Made by a program: the position numbers and the translations under genes | Notes under the pieces: generated by a model | Told to the model about the DNA's origin: nothing | Database searches by the model: none | Seen by the model: only the letters and a program-made list of their open reading frames with translations | In this document: positions 1-5,669 of the stretch, piece by piece | Position numbering within the stretch: the stretch's first letter is position 1 | Layout: the number at the start of each line of letters is the position of its first letter | NCBI GenBank assembly: GCA_964628435.1 | Contig: CAZVON010000016.1 | Coordinates: 1-24,133 of the forward strand | Reading direction: 5' to 3' | From: CAZVON01 sp964628435 | GTDB taxonomy: Bacteria > Patescibacteriota > Microgenomatia > Levybacterales > UBA12049 | Length of the DNA stretch: 24,133 bases

Positions 1-1420
1 CCATTTGAATATCTCAAAAAGAGTTATTCATAGCTTGACTCCAGGACTTGCTCAACTGGGTGGAATCTGGTTACCCCTTCCTCATATATTTATGATTCCT
101 TTTGTTTATTTTGACTCGTTATGGCGATGGGGATTAGCAGGATCTGTTGTCTCGGGATTTTTTTTCGTTATCGCAAGTGTGTATGTATACAAATTGGTAT
201 ATAGAATCACTAAAAGTAAAACTGCCTCGTTTTTTGCATTTTTAGTTTTTTCTCTGAATCCAAACATTTTGTATCTTCAAACAACACCCATGACAGAAAT
301 TCCACTTATTGCATTTTCTGTTTTGTCTATCTATTATTTTTGTAAATTTTTGATTCGTGACGCAGACATATTATCTCTTATTTTGGCAAGCTTCTTTGGA
401 TTTTGCGCAAGTTTAACTCGATACGACGGCTGGTTTTTAGTTTCAGTAGAAGCGTTCATTCTTCTTTTCTACTACGCTCCATCAATAAAAAGCTCAAGAA
501 AAACGCTTGAAGGAAAATTATTATTGTTTTCCACTCTTGGTTTTCTAGGAATATTTTTATGGTTTGTTTGGGATTTTCTTATTTTGGGAGATCCCTTTTA
601 TTTCGCAAATAGTCCTTTTTCTGCTAAATCGCAGCAACAAGCGTGGCTACAGCGTGGGGAATTACCAGCATATAACAATATCGTCCAATCGTTTCTTTAT
701 TATTCAGTAGCTACTGTTCGTAATACCGGCATCTGGATGAGTATCGCTGCCGTAGTAGGCTTGATAACATTTTTGCTTATTCAGAAACGAAAAGTTTCGT
801 ACTTTATTTCCATTCTTCTCCTGGTTCCTTTTATTTTCTACGTAATTACATTATATATTGGTCAGTCTATTATTTTTATTCCTGATTTAACTCCGAAGAC
901 ATTTGAGTTTCGATTATTCAACGTTCGGTATGGAACAATCATGATACCAACTATCGCATTTTTCCTAGGGTTTTTGTACGCGAAATCTCATAAAGTTATT
1001 AAGATATTCCTGTATTTACTATTAGTTCTTCAATTATTTTCGTTTGTAAGTGGATCTGAGAAAGTTATCACGCTTGTTGATGGAATAGAGGGCCTGTCCG
1101 CCTCAAGAAATATCGATTCAAACCAATGGATGAAAAAAAACTACGACGGTGGACTTGTACTACTCGATGATTACAGTAGAACATTAAGCATTATCCGAAC
1201 AACTATCCCTATGCAAAACGTAATTTATATCGGCAATAAACCCTATTGGGAAGAATCTCTCCGTCAACCCGAAAAACACGCACGGTGGATTATCATGCAA
1301 GATAAAGACGCTGTATGGAAAGCCCTCAACGATAATCCGGTTTTGCGAGGAAGACTGTATAAGTATTTTCAAAAAACATATACTTCTCCTTCACTTCTTA
1401 TTTTTAAACGAAACTATTAG
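1..1420 (+). CDS. GT39-type membrane glycosyltransferase, 5' truncated
   Basis: The protein is polytopic, with about ten hydrophobic segments, and resembles the dolichyl-phosphate-mannose/ArnT-like (GT39, PMT_2) family. These enzymes move a sugar from a lipid carrier onto an acceptor at the outer face of the membrane. The visible N-terminus is already inside the family's first conserved stretch (SLTPGLAQLGGIWLPLPH), and the frame stays open to base 1. The TTG at position 5 is therefore not the true start, and the catalytic first loop with its acidic residues lies outside the window. A TPMTEIP segment follows the early membrane helices, as is usual in CPR members. The C-terminal ~100 residues (from about VDGIEGLSAS) are less hydrophobic and look like an outside domain. 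The gene ends at a strong palindromic terminator shared with the convergent gene. The acceptor and sugar cannot be told. Confidence 0.85.
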   Translation, partial: HLNISKRVIHSLTPGLAQLGGIWLPLPHIFMIPFVYFDSLWRWGLAGSVVSGFFFVIASVYVYKLVYRITKSKTASFFAFLVFSLNPNILYLQTTPMTEIPLIAFSVLSIYYFCKFLIRDADILSLILASFFGFCASLTRYDGWFLVSVEAFILLFYYAPSIKSSRKTLEGKLLLFSTLGFLGIFLWFVWDFLILGDPFYFANSPFSAKSQQQAWLQRGELPAYNNIVQSFLYYSVATVRNTGIWMSIAAVVGLITFLLIQKRKVSYFISILLLVPFIFYVITLYIGQSIIFIPDLTPKTFEFRLFNVRYGTIMIPTIAFFLGFLYAKSHKVIKIFLYLLLVLQLFSFVSGSEKVITLVDGIEGLSASRNIDSNQWMKKNYDGGLVLLDDYSRTLSIIRTTIPMQNVIYIGNKPYWEESLRQPEKHARWIIMQDKDAVWKALNDNPVLRGRLYKYFQKTYTSPSLLIFKRNY

Positions 1421-1423
1421 CTA

Positions 1424-1460
1424 TTAAAAAAATGAGGGGGTTTAAACCCCCTCATTTAAT
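1424..1460. terminator. Bidirectional intrinsic terminator between convergent genes
   Basis: A 10-bp GC-rich stem (AATGAGGGGG / CCCCCTCATT) encloses the self-complementary loop TTTAAA, so the whole 28 bases from 1430 to 1457 form a perfect palindrome. An A-run (1426-1432) precedes it and becomes a U-run on minus-strand transcripts. The plus side has only TTTAAT. It sits between the stop codons of two convergent genes, so it probably ends both transcripts and is strongest on the minus strand. Confidence 0.85.
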
Positions 1461-1490
1461 CTTCTCGTTAGAAGATTCTTTATATATATG

Positions 1491-1886
1491 TTAGTTTGAT
1501 GGGTGAAAATCATTTGTGTGAACACAATAATTTGCCCCAGGCTCTAAGTAGTCTCCCCATTCAGGATGCGCATCGGGAATAAGTACCCATCCATTTGGAC
1601 ATTCTGTCTGACTGCCTACATTTTTTTTTTTGCTATGTTCACCATGAAGGCTTTCAGATGCTGATGTACCATAGAACCATTGCTGAAAATTACCACTGTT
1701 TCCCGCACGCATTACCACATCCGCACCTTCATGAAATTCTGCTTCTCCAGGAATTCCATGAGGTCCTGTCGGATAGTTAGCCACAATTTGCGGATTATTA
1801 ACAGCATTAAATGGCGCTGCGTGCGCATTCGGAGCCATTACAACTCCTGCGATAGCCAGTATTATTACTACAATAATATACCTCAT
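1491..1886 (-). CDS. Small secreted protein with two cysteines, unknown function
   Basis: The 131-aa product has a clear N-terminal signal sequence: MRYIIVVIILAIAGVVM is hydrophobic and is followed by PNAHA|A, a good signal peptidase I site after residue 23. The mature part is polar, rich in His, Gly, Asn and Pro, and has no recognised domain. Two cysteines, C96 (TECPNGW) and C121 (NYCVHT), could form a disulfide. The DsbA/DsbB genes just upstream on the same strand make this protein a plausible substrate (inference). The start is chosen at the ATG at 1886 because AGGAGGTG lies 6 nt before it. A longer reading from a GTG at 1895 would place the start codon inside that Shine-Dalgarno site. Such a strong site is uncommon among the neighbours and suggests high translation. 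The function is not recognised. Confidence 0.75.
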   Translation of the reverse strand: MRYIIVVIILAIAGVVMAPNAHAAPFNAVNNPQIVANYPTGPHGIPGEAEFHEGADVVMRAGNSGNFQQWFYGTSASESLHGEHSKKKNVGSQTECPNGWVLIPDAHPEWGDYLEPGANYCVHTNDFHPSN

Positions 1887-1970
1887 GTATTTCACCTCCT
1901 TTTTACCACTGTAGTAGTACGCAATGACAAGAAACTCAAGAATTGGTAAGAATTAAGTAAGAGGTAGTAA

Positions 1971-1980
1971 NNNNNNNNNN
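1971..1980. other. Assembly gap (10 N)
   Basis: Ten Ns, apparently a scaffolding placeholder of unknown true length, lie between the small secreted protein gene and the dsbA-like gene. The dsbA-like gene's stop codon lies just beyond it. Whether the two genes are truly adjacent or co-transcribed is unknown. Confidence 0.95.
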
Positions 1981-1989
1981 AATAAGAGA

Positions 1990-2619
1990 TTATTGATTCA
2001 GGTAAGAATCAATAATCTCTTTAAGCAGATCGTGCTGAGGAACTCCGGTAACTTTTTCTTTATTAATAAAAAAGGTGGGTGTTGCATTTACCAATAGTGA
2101 GTTCCCATCATTTTTATCTTGTGTCACGATATTACTATATGCATTTTTATCAAGATCTTGATTAAACTTTTCTATATCTATCTGTAGTTCCCGCGCGTAC
2201 AGAGTAAAATTCTCATGAGGATTACTGCTTTCACTCCATTTTGGTTGGTTTTCAAACAGCTTGTCGTGCATTTCCCAAAATTTTCCTTGTGCTGTTGCAG
2301 CTTCTGCTACTTGCGCAGCAAGATCTCCATATGTATGAGAGGGAATTGGGAAATGTCGATACACAAAACGGATCTTGCCTTTATATTCTTCAAGTATTTT
2401 TTTTATTGTTGGCTGGCCTGCAAGACACGCAGGACACTGGAAATCAGAAAATTCAACAATGGTAACTTTTGCTAAAGCAGGTCCAATACTGCTACTATTT
2501 TCTCTTACCAATAACGATGACTCAACCGAGTTTGACCCTCCCATAAAAACTGCTGCGCCAATTATAATGCCAATGGTGACAATTCCAATTCCTAAAATAA
2601 TTTTAAGATCATTTGCCAT
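1990..2619 (-). CDS. DsbA-like thiol:disulfide oxidoreductase, membrane anchored
   Basis: The 209-aa protein has one N-terminal transmembrane anchor (about residues 6-27) and an exported thioredoxin-fold domain of the Thioredoxin_4/DsbA type. The active site is C62-P-A-C65, preceded by the family signature VEFSDFQ, and the cis-proline loop is ATPTFFIN near residues 179-186. It should introduce disulfides into exported proteins and be reoxidised by the DsbB-like protein encoded immediately upstream. Its ATG overlaps the end of that gene by 11 bases, so translation is probably coupled. No separate Shine-Dalgarno site is obvious. CPAC differs from the CPHC of E. coli DsbA, and the redox potential cannot be inferred from that alone. 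Assignment to the family is firm. The physiological direction (oxidase rather than isomerase or reductase) rests on the pairing with DsbB. Confidence 0.92.
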   Translation of the reverse strand: MANDLKIILGIGIVTIGIIIGAAVFMGGSNSVESSLLVRENSSSIGPALAKVTIVEFSDFQCPACLAGQPTIKKILEEYKGKIRFVYRHFPIPSHTYGDLAAQVAEAATAQGKFWEMHDKLFENQPKWSESSNPHENFTLYARELQIDIEKFNQDLDKNAYSNIVTQDKNDGNSLLVNATPTFFINKEKVTGVPQHDLLKEIIDSYLNQ

Positions 2620-3040
2620 ACGTTTTGGTAATTTTTATAAACCATATCATGCATGCTAGTATAACCACGAATGATATCAAAGAGAGAAATGGGATCGTAA
2701 TAAATCCAAACCACTCTATGTAACGGGTAGTGCACGAAATACCTAACGTACAGGGGGCAAGTGCATCGGGAATGATTCCTTTTTGGAGCAAATAGTGATA
2801 AAAAGCAATCATCACCCCAATACCAGAAAGAGGCACTACGTAAAAGGGGAGCAATTTGTCTTTCAGTATTATTCCAATTGGCATAAAAATAGCCAAAGGA
2901 TACATCATAATTCGTTGATACCAACAGAGAACACAAGGTGGCAAATGAAGAATTTCGCTGGCATACAAGCTACTCAAAGTCGCGCTCAGAGAAATAATCC
3001 AAGCAGTATATAAAATCACCCTGGGAGAAAAATTCTTCAC
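2609..3040 (-). CDS. DsbB/BdbC-like quinone-dependent disulfide oxidoreductase
   Basis: The 143-aa protein has four hydrophobic helices, the usual size and topology of DsbB/BdbC. The first exported loop carries C36-V-L-C39 within the typical PPCVLCWYQR motif. The second loop carries the pair C97 and C103 (APCTLGISC). The protein passes electrons from DsbA to membrane quinone. It is the first gene of a two-gene unit with the dsbA-like gene. The start is a GTG. Directly upstream lies an extended -10 (TGATATACT), with 6 nt between the hexamer and the GTG and no Shine-Dalgarno site, so the mRNA is probably leaderless. An internal ORF in another frame (2592-2936) is a shadow. Confidence 0.92.
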   Translation of the reverse strand: MKNFSPRVILYTAWIISLSATLSSLYASEILHLPPCVLCWYQRIMMYPLAIFMPIGIILKDKLLPFYVVPLSGIGVMIAFYHYLLQKGIIPDALAPCTLGISCTTRYIEWFGFITIPFLSLISFVVILACMIWFIKITKTYGK

Positions 3041-3046
3041 ACTATT

Positions 3047-3074
3047 AGTATATCAAATTATCCCAATTAGTAAA
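3047..3074 (-). promoter_or_regulatory. Predicted leaderless promoter of the dsbB-dsbA unit
   Basis: Read on the minus strand: TTTACT (3074-3069), 16 bp, then TATACT (3052-3047) preceded by TGA, giving an extended -10. Six bases separate the hexamer from the GTG, so transcription should begin at or within a base or so of the start codon. The -35 abuts the U-run of the terminator of the preceding cassette, so the two transcription units are packed back to back. Confidence 0.65.
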
Positions 3075-3109
3075 AAAGGCGCTAGAGGGAAATCTTTCCA
3101 TAGCGCCTT
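3071..3109 (-). terminator. Intrinsic terminator of cassette A
   Basis: On the minus strand a 9-bp stem, AAGGCGCTA / TAGCGCCTT (3109-3101 with 3084-3076), encloses a second short GGAAA/TTTCC stem. It is followed by a run of U (3077-3072). It lies about 30 bases after the stop of the second cassette gene. The bases AGTGCAAG run into the stem. The same 8-mer stands right before the terminator stem of cassette B. Confidence 0.85.
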
Positions 3110-3136
3110 GCACTTTTCTTAGGTTAAGAGGCAGTA

Positions 3137-3415
3137 TTAGTATTTACGTGGTCGAGGCCGAGGATGCTGAGCAAAGTTGCGTCCTGCGCGAGATCGAAGT
3201 ATGCTGGCCATCTGGTTGAGATGAGCATGGAGAGCATAGGCCAACCGTTTCTGCGGAATCGGACCAATACTCACCACGCCGTTTGTGCAGTCGGTGAAAG
3301 CAACGCTATAGAGTGGAACAACCTTACGGGCTGCCCGCAGGTCAAACAGGTCACGGAGTTTGATGAACCATGTTCTTCTTTTGGAAGTCAAGGTTACCCG
3401 AACAAGCCGTGGCAT
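3137..3415 (-). CDS. Cassette A second gene, small basic protein of unknown function
   Basis: The 92-aa product begins MPRLVRVTL and is strongly basic, with an Arg/Pro-rich tail (HPRPRPRKY) that could bind nucleic acid or be unstructured. No domain is recognised. The start ATG has TAAGGAG five bases upstream, and the TAA of that site is the stop codon of the preceding gene, so the two genes are tightly coupled. Like the other cassette genes it is richer in G+C than its surroundings. The MP start and the position as second gene recall the second genes of cassettes B and C, but no convincing sequence match to them is visible by eye. A plus-strand ORF over the same bases (3164-3484) lacks a ribosome site and is taken as a shadow. 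Confidence 0.6.
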   Translation of the reverse strand: MPRLVRVTLTSKRRTWFIKLRDLFDLRAARKVVPLYSVAFTDCTNGVVSIGPIPQKRLAYALHAHLNQMASILRSRAGRNFAQHPRPRPRKY

Positions 3416-3424
3416 AGCTGCTCC

Positions 3425-3733
3425 TTACAGAGTGATTTCGCGAGCAAGCGCAGGAGAAACATGTGGGTCGTTTCTGCGTGCTAGGTCATGAAACCACCTC
3501 CTCAAACTGCTGACAAACTTATGATTTCTTGCGAAATCGAGAAAGTCGGACGGAACCTCAAGGGTTTCAAACAACCAACGTTCCAAACGCCTCAGTTCCA
3601 TCCTTCCGATGGGAGACCGACATGTCCAGATGAAGGAAGCATCTTTTCCTAGATATACCTTCCACTCATTACGATCTGCGCTTGGCGGCTCAACAGCAAG
3701 CCCATCTTCAAGGACAGTTCTTCTTTGCGTCAA
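3425..3733 (-). CDS. Cassette A first gene, small protein of unknown function
   Basis: The 102-aa product is rich in Arg, Trp and Phe. It has a likely beta segment (EWKVYLGKDASFIWTC) followed by amphipathic helical stretches (MELRRLERWLFETLEVP, FVSSLRRWFHDLARRND). There is no signal peptide, membrane segment or known domain. The start is a TTG, chosen because AAGGAG lies seven bases before it and no ATG is available. It is co-transcribed with the downstream small basic protein. GC-rich codons contrast with the flanking AT-rich genes, which suggests transfer or a distinct selective regime. This is the first member of one of three similar two-gene cassettes in the window. Confidence 0.6.
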   Translation of the reverse strand: MTQRRTVLEDGLAVEPPSADRNEWKVYLGKDASFIWTCRSPIGRMELRRLERWLFETLEVPSDFLDFARNHKFVSSLRRWFHDLARRNDPHVSPALAREITL

Positions 3734-3817
3734 GAATCAACTCCTTAACCACATTACTGCTTTTGTAAGCAGCGTCCAAGAAATATATATTACTTCCTGA
3801 GTGCTGCCTACAAAATA
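3734..3817 (-). promoter_or_regulatory. Leader of cassette A with competing hairpins
   Basis: On the minus strand, TATTTT (3817-3812) is a possible -10. It is followed after GTAG by GCAGCA (3807-3802), then 28 nt, then GCTGCTTAC (3773-3765). GCAGC can pair with GCTGC. The same second segment can instead form CTGCTT-ACAA-AAGCAG, just upstream of the AAGGAG ribosome site. The arrangement -10, 4 nt, GCAGCA, then GCTGCTTAC matches the leader of cassette B (gap 26 nt there). The -35 region is poor, so promoter placement is uncertain. Confidence 0.4.
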
Positions 3818-3861
3818 CCTCTTTATCTTATTAAAGTGCTTGTGAGAATAAAAAAGAGAAC

Positions 3862-3896
3862 AAAAAAAGACAAGCTTATGTCTGAAATTATTCTCT
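3862..3896 (-). terminator. Terminator after the coiled-coil gene
   Basis: On the minus strand, AGACA / TGTCT (3883-3879 with 3872-3868) encloses a 6-nt loop and is followed by seven U. An outer AGAGAA/TTCTCT pairing (3855-3860 with 3891-3896) could extend it. The stem is short and modest in stability. Its place about 50 bases after the stop codon at 3937 supports the call. Confidence 0.6.
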
Positions 3897-3936
3897 ACAA
3901 ATAAGTCTACCAGAAAAAATCACAAATGAAAAGAGG

Positions 3937-4401
3937 CTAAGAAGTTTTTTTAACCAATCTGGCAACCTGTACAATTTCTCGGACTTGTCCATCCAATCCT
4001 TCTATCTGATTTGCGCCAGAAAGTCTTTGATACTCTAACAAGTAATCAGAAAGAGCGGTTTGTTTTTCCTTTAGTTCTGCGCTGGTTGAGCGAACTTTCG
4101 CGGAAATTTGAGAAACCGAAGGCTGTTGCATAATACGCTGTTTTACTTCCAAACGTGCTTTTTGAACCTTTTTTACTTCTTCTGTTTTTTCTCGATACGA
4201 AGGGTCGTTGGCATATGTATCTTCCAACATCTCGCGGTGTTTTTTAAGCTCCTCCCGCATTTTTTCTATGCTTGCGATATGAGCTTTGATCATCTCATCA
4301 AGGCTTAACACCACATTCGATTGATCAGTCAAAGTAGCTTGAACGTCGCCATTTAATCCTGAATCGCTATTCTCTAAAGGAGCCACTTGTTGATTATTCA
4401 T
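3937..4401 (-). CDS. Coiled-coil protein of unknown function
   Basis: The 154-aa, highly charged cytoplasmic protein has no signal peptide or membrane helix. Residues about 33-140 are rich in Lys, Glu and Arg with heptad-like spacing (for example MIKAHIASIEKMREELKKHR and TSAELKEKQTALSDYLLEY), so long helical coiled-coil structure is likely. The N-terminal 30 residues are polar and probably disordered. There are no cysteines. It could be a scaffold or chaperone-like protein, but nothing points to one role. The ATG lies eight bases from a TATAGT -10 with TTGATT 18 bp further upstream, giving little or no leader. It is divergent from the polycysteine leader transcript. Confidence 0.7.
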   Translation of the reverse strand: MNNQQVAPLENSDSGLNGDVQATLTDQSNVVLSLDEMIKAHIASIEKMREELKKHREMLEDTYANDPSYREKTEEVKKVQKARLEVKQRIMQQPSVSQISAKVRSTSAELKEKQTALSDYLLEYQRLSGANQIEGLDGQVREIVQVARLVKKTS

Positions 4402-4409
4402 GTCTTTAT

Positions 4410-4439
4410 ACTATAAACTTGTTATCCATAATAAATCAA
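4410..4439 (-). promoter_or_regulatory. Predicted promoter of the coiled-coil gene
   Basis: On the minus strand: TTGATT (4439-4434), 18 bp, TATAGT (4415-4410), then 8 nt to the ATG. There is no Shine-Dalgarno site, so the mRNA is leaderless or nearly so. It is arranged back to back with the promoter at 4470, with the -35 elements about 30 bp apart, so one regulator could touch both. Confidence 0.6.
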
Positions 4440-4469
4440 GAGGCAAATTGAGAGGTAATACTTTACGTG

Positions 4470-4498
4470 TTGACTTGTGAAACTACCTCTGATAAAAT
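4470..4498 (+). promoter_or_regulatory. Strong promoter of the polycysteine leader transcript
   Basis: TTGACT (4470-4475), 17 bp, TAAAAT (4493-4498): five of six consensus bases in each hexamer with ideal spacing. The start point would fall near 4505, only a few bases before the ATG of the leader ORF, making that ORF almost leaderless. Confidence 0.75.
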
Positions 4499-4508
4499 AG
4501 ACACACGT

Positions 4509-4553
4509 ATGAAAAGCAATCAACCAATGGCATGTTGTTGCACTCCTTATTAG
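4509..4553 (+). CDS. Polycysteine leader peptide (14 codons)
   Basis: The ORF encodes MKSNQPMACCCTPY and then TAG. Codons 9-11 (4533-4541) are TGT TGT TGC, three cysteines in a row. No Shine-Dalgarno site precedes the ATG, which lies 10 nt from the -10 hexamer, so it would be translated from an almost leaderless mRNA. It is followed by alternative RNA pairings and an intrinsic terminator. That layout suggests a ribosome that stalls at the Cys codons when charged tRNA-Cys is short. Polycysteine leaderless short ORFs acting as cysteine-responsive attenuators are known in mycobacteria. This one would be an independent example in a very different lineage. The peptide is probably regulatory rather than functional as a product. 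Confidence 0.65.
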   Translation: MKSNQPMACCCTPY

Positions 4554-4612
4554 GGGAGATTGGTTGAAGATTAAATCACAACTTAAGAATATCAGATCTC
4601 CCGCAATGGGAG
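4519..4612 (+). promoter_or_regulatory. Attenuator with mutually exclusive pairings (cysteine-responsive, predicted)
   Basis: Four segments are visible. Segment 1 is TCAACCAAT (4520-4528), inside the leader ORF just before the Cys codons. Segment 2 is GGGAGATTGGTTGA (4554-4567), starting right after the leader stop. Segment 3 is ATCTCCC (4596-4602). Segment 4 is GGGAG (4608-4612). Segment 1 pairs perfectly with ATTGGTTGA of segment 2 (9 bp), GGGAGAT of segment 2 pairs with segment 3 (7 bp, antiterminator), and segment 3 pairs with segment 4 (terminator). The first two pairings share bases and would need a pseudoknot to coexist. A ribosome stalled at the Cys codons would cover segment 1 and free segment 2 to disrupt the terminator. 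One that reaches the stop would cover segment 2 and let the terminator form. Confidence 0.65.
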
Positions 4613-4619
4613 TTTTTTT
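4598..4619 (+). terminator. Intrinsic terminator inside the leader
   Basis: The stem CTCCC / GGGAG (4598-4602 with 4608-4612) with loop GCAAT is followed directly by seven T (4613-4619). It stands between the leader ORF and the gene starting at 4645, so it can only serve as an attenuator of that gene or as the end of a short RNA. Confidence 0.8.
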
Positions 4620-4644
4620 ATGGCAAAAAGAGGGTGAACAATTT

Positions 4645-5019
4645 ATGGCATTGTCACATGAAATATCTCGACGATCATTTATCAAATTTTTAACTATTGG
4701 ATCAGTCAGTGCGCCTCATGTTCTTCGTTCTCAAATCAATAGATTAAGTCCTTCTGTTACAAGAACAACAGCAAAAGCTACAGAGCAACCAGTTTCTGCG
4801 CATGTTGTGAAGCGGATAAGCGGTTACGACGAAACACTTCGTAACGTAATTGGCCGTAGTGATGTTCAAGAAGTATTAGCGTTAGGATATACTTCCCCTG
4901 AACGACTCGCAAAACTGCCAGATATCACGCGACATGCAATAGTAGAAGGAAGAAAAGCAATTGTTATCTATACCAACGGGACTATTGGAAAAATTAACCG
5001 ACTTGTCCCTGCTCGATAA
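4645..5019 (+). CDS. Small protein with twin-arginine-like N-terminus, unknown function
   Basis: The 124-aa product starts MALSHEISRRSFIKFLTIGS. Residues 8-14 (SRRSFIK) match the Tat export motif S/T-R-R-x-F-L/I-K and are followed by a short hydrophobic stretch. No clear AxA cleavage site is visible, so export is uncertain. Many CPR genomes are thought to be poor in Tat components, which makes the motif worth testing. The rest is soluble, with a predicted helical middle (ETLRNVIGRSDVQEVLALGY, then ERLAKLPDITRHAIVEGRK) and a beta-like end (AIVIYTNGTIGKINRLV). No domain is recognised and there are no cysteines. The ATG at 4645 is chosen because GAGGGTGA lies upstream. Longer starts (TTG 4564, ATG 4606) fall inside the leader and terminator. 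It is the only gene downstream of the polycysteine attenuator. Confidence 0.7.
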   Translation: MALSHEISRRSFIKFLTIGSVSAPHVLRSQINRLSPSVTRTTAKATEQPVSAHVVKRISGYDETLRNVIGRSDVQEVLALGYTSPERLAKLPDITRHAIVEGRKAIVIYTNGTIGKINRLVPAR

Positions 5020-5038
5020 TTCACACAACCTATAATAT

Positions 5039-5067
5039 TTGATTTTCTTTTGGTATCTTGGTATACT
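5039..5067 (+). promoter_or_regulatory. Strong promoter of cassette B
   Basis: TTGATT (5039-5044), 17 bp, TATACT (5062-5067), preceded by TGG (extended -10). The start point would be near 5074, leaving a leader of about 170 nt before the first cassette gene. That is unusually long for this window, where many genes have no leader. Confidence 0.75.
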
Positions 5068-5071
5068 TTGT

Positions 5072-5240
5072 GCAGCAATTGCGAAACCAAAATAAGTATT
5101 TTTGCTGCTTACCTTTGGATTCGATTGCTTTTTTCTTGCACGTTGAAATTAGGAAAGCCAATTTCTTATGGATGGCTTTGTGCCCCGATTTACTCGAGGT
5201 AGAAAGCCATCCGTAGGATGAGTAAACAATACAAGGAGTC
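5072..5240 (+). promoter_or_regulatory. Long structured leader of cassette B
   Basis: Two regions of structure are visible. First, GCAGCA (5072-5077) faces TTGCTGC (5103-5109), and GCTGCTTAC (5104-5112) repeats the element seen in leader A. Second, TATGGATGGCTTT (5167-5179) pairs with AAAGCCATCCGTA (5203-5215), 13 bp with one G-U pair. A second copy of AAAGCCA (5154-5160) could capture the same TGGCTTT, so two hairpins exclude each other. A 17-codon ORF (5168-5221, MDGFVPRFTRGRKPSVG) spans the large hairpin, so its translation would open it. This resembles a cis-regulatory RNA. No known riboswitch class is recognised. Confidence 0.5.
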
Positions 5241-5244
5241 AGCA

Positions 5245-5631
5245 ATGGAAGGCGAACGATCTTGCGCAGGAGAAAGGTCTCCTGAAAGCAGGCCTATGAA
5301 TACGCAACCACTGCCTACCAGGATAGTATTTGAGGTAACCGTTATGAACACCGACCACACCGTCAAAATCGGTATTGCTGATCAGCGAGAATGGCCTGTC
5401 TGGTACGTTGAGCTGTTTCGGCCTACGACTCAGAATATTTATCTTGATCCCAATCATCCGACCAGAAGTGTCGATGATTGGGGCAGAACCCAAAGGGGAC
5501 TGGTGAACGGAGCGATTGTGCAACAAACTCAAGCATGGCTACTCAGCCGTGGCGTTGCTCTAGATTTGGCGATTCGCGTAAGAGCAACGCTCGAAGCACT
5601 TAACCAAGCAATATACCGACTCCATTCGTAG
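5245..5631 (+). CDS. Cassette B first gene, unknown small protein
   Basis: The 128-aa product starts at the ATG at 5245, six bases after AAGGAG. A longer reading from 5218 would run through that site. The N-terminal ~25 residues are polar and probably flexible (an internal Met at residue 18 could be an alternative start). They are followed by beta-like segments (IVFEVTV, TVKIGIA, PVWYVELF) and a C-terminal amphipathic helix (ALDLAIRVRATLEALNQAIYRL). There is no signal peptide or membrane segment and no recognised domain. G+C-rich codons contrast with the adjacent genes. It forms a two-gene unit with the tautomerase-like gene 38 bases downstream. The gap holds a short GGCTG/CAGCC hairpin (5631-5649), partly over the stop codon. 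Confidence 0.65.
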   Translation: MEGERSCAGERSPESRPMNTQPLPTRIVFEVTVMNTDHTVKIGIADQREWPVWYVELFRPTTQNIYLDPNHPTRSVDDWGRTQRGLVNGAIVQQTQAWLLSRGVALDLAIRVRATLEALNQAIYRLHS

Positions 5632-5669
5632 GCTGAGAAAAGTCCAGCCCTTGGTGAAAGGAGCATGCT

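Noticed and set aside
2592..2936. 114-codon minus-strand ORF over the DsbB-like gene
   Set aside because: Frame shadow of dsbB, which has the CVLC and second cysteine pair; no family features in the shadow.
3164..3484. 106-codon plus-strand ORF across cassette A
   Set aside because: No ribosome site or promoter, while the minus-strand pair has strong AAGGAG sites and a terminator in the right place.
3709..3760. Mini-ORF MWLRS just before the cassette A start
   Set aside because: It is produced by the ribosome site sequence itself (TTAAGGAGTTGA) and is too short to judge.
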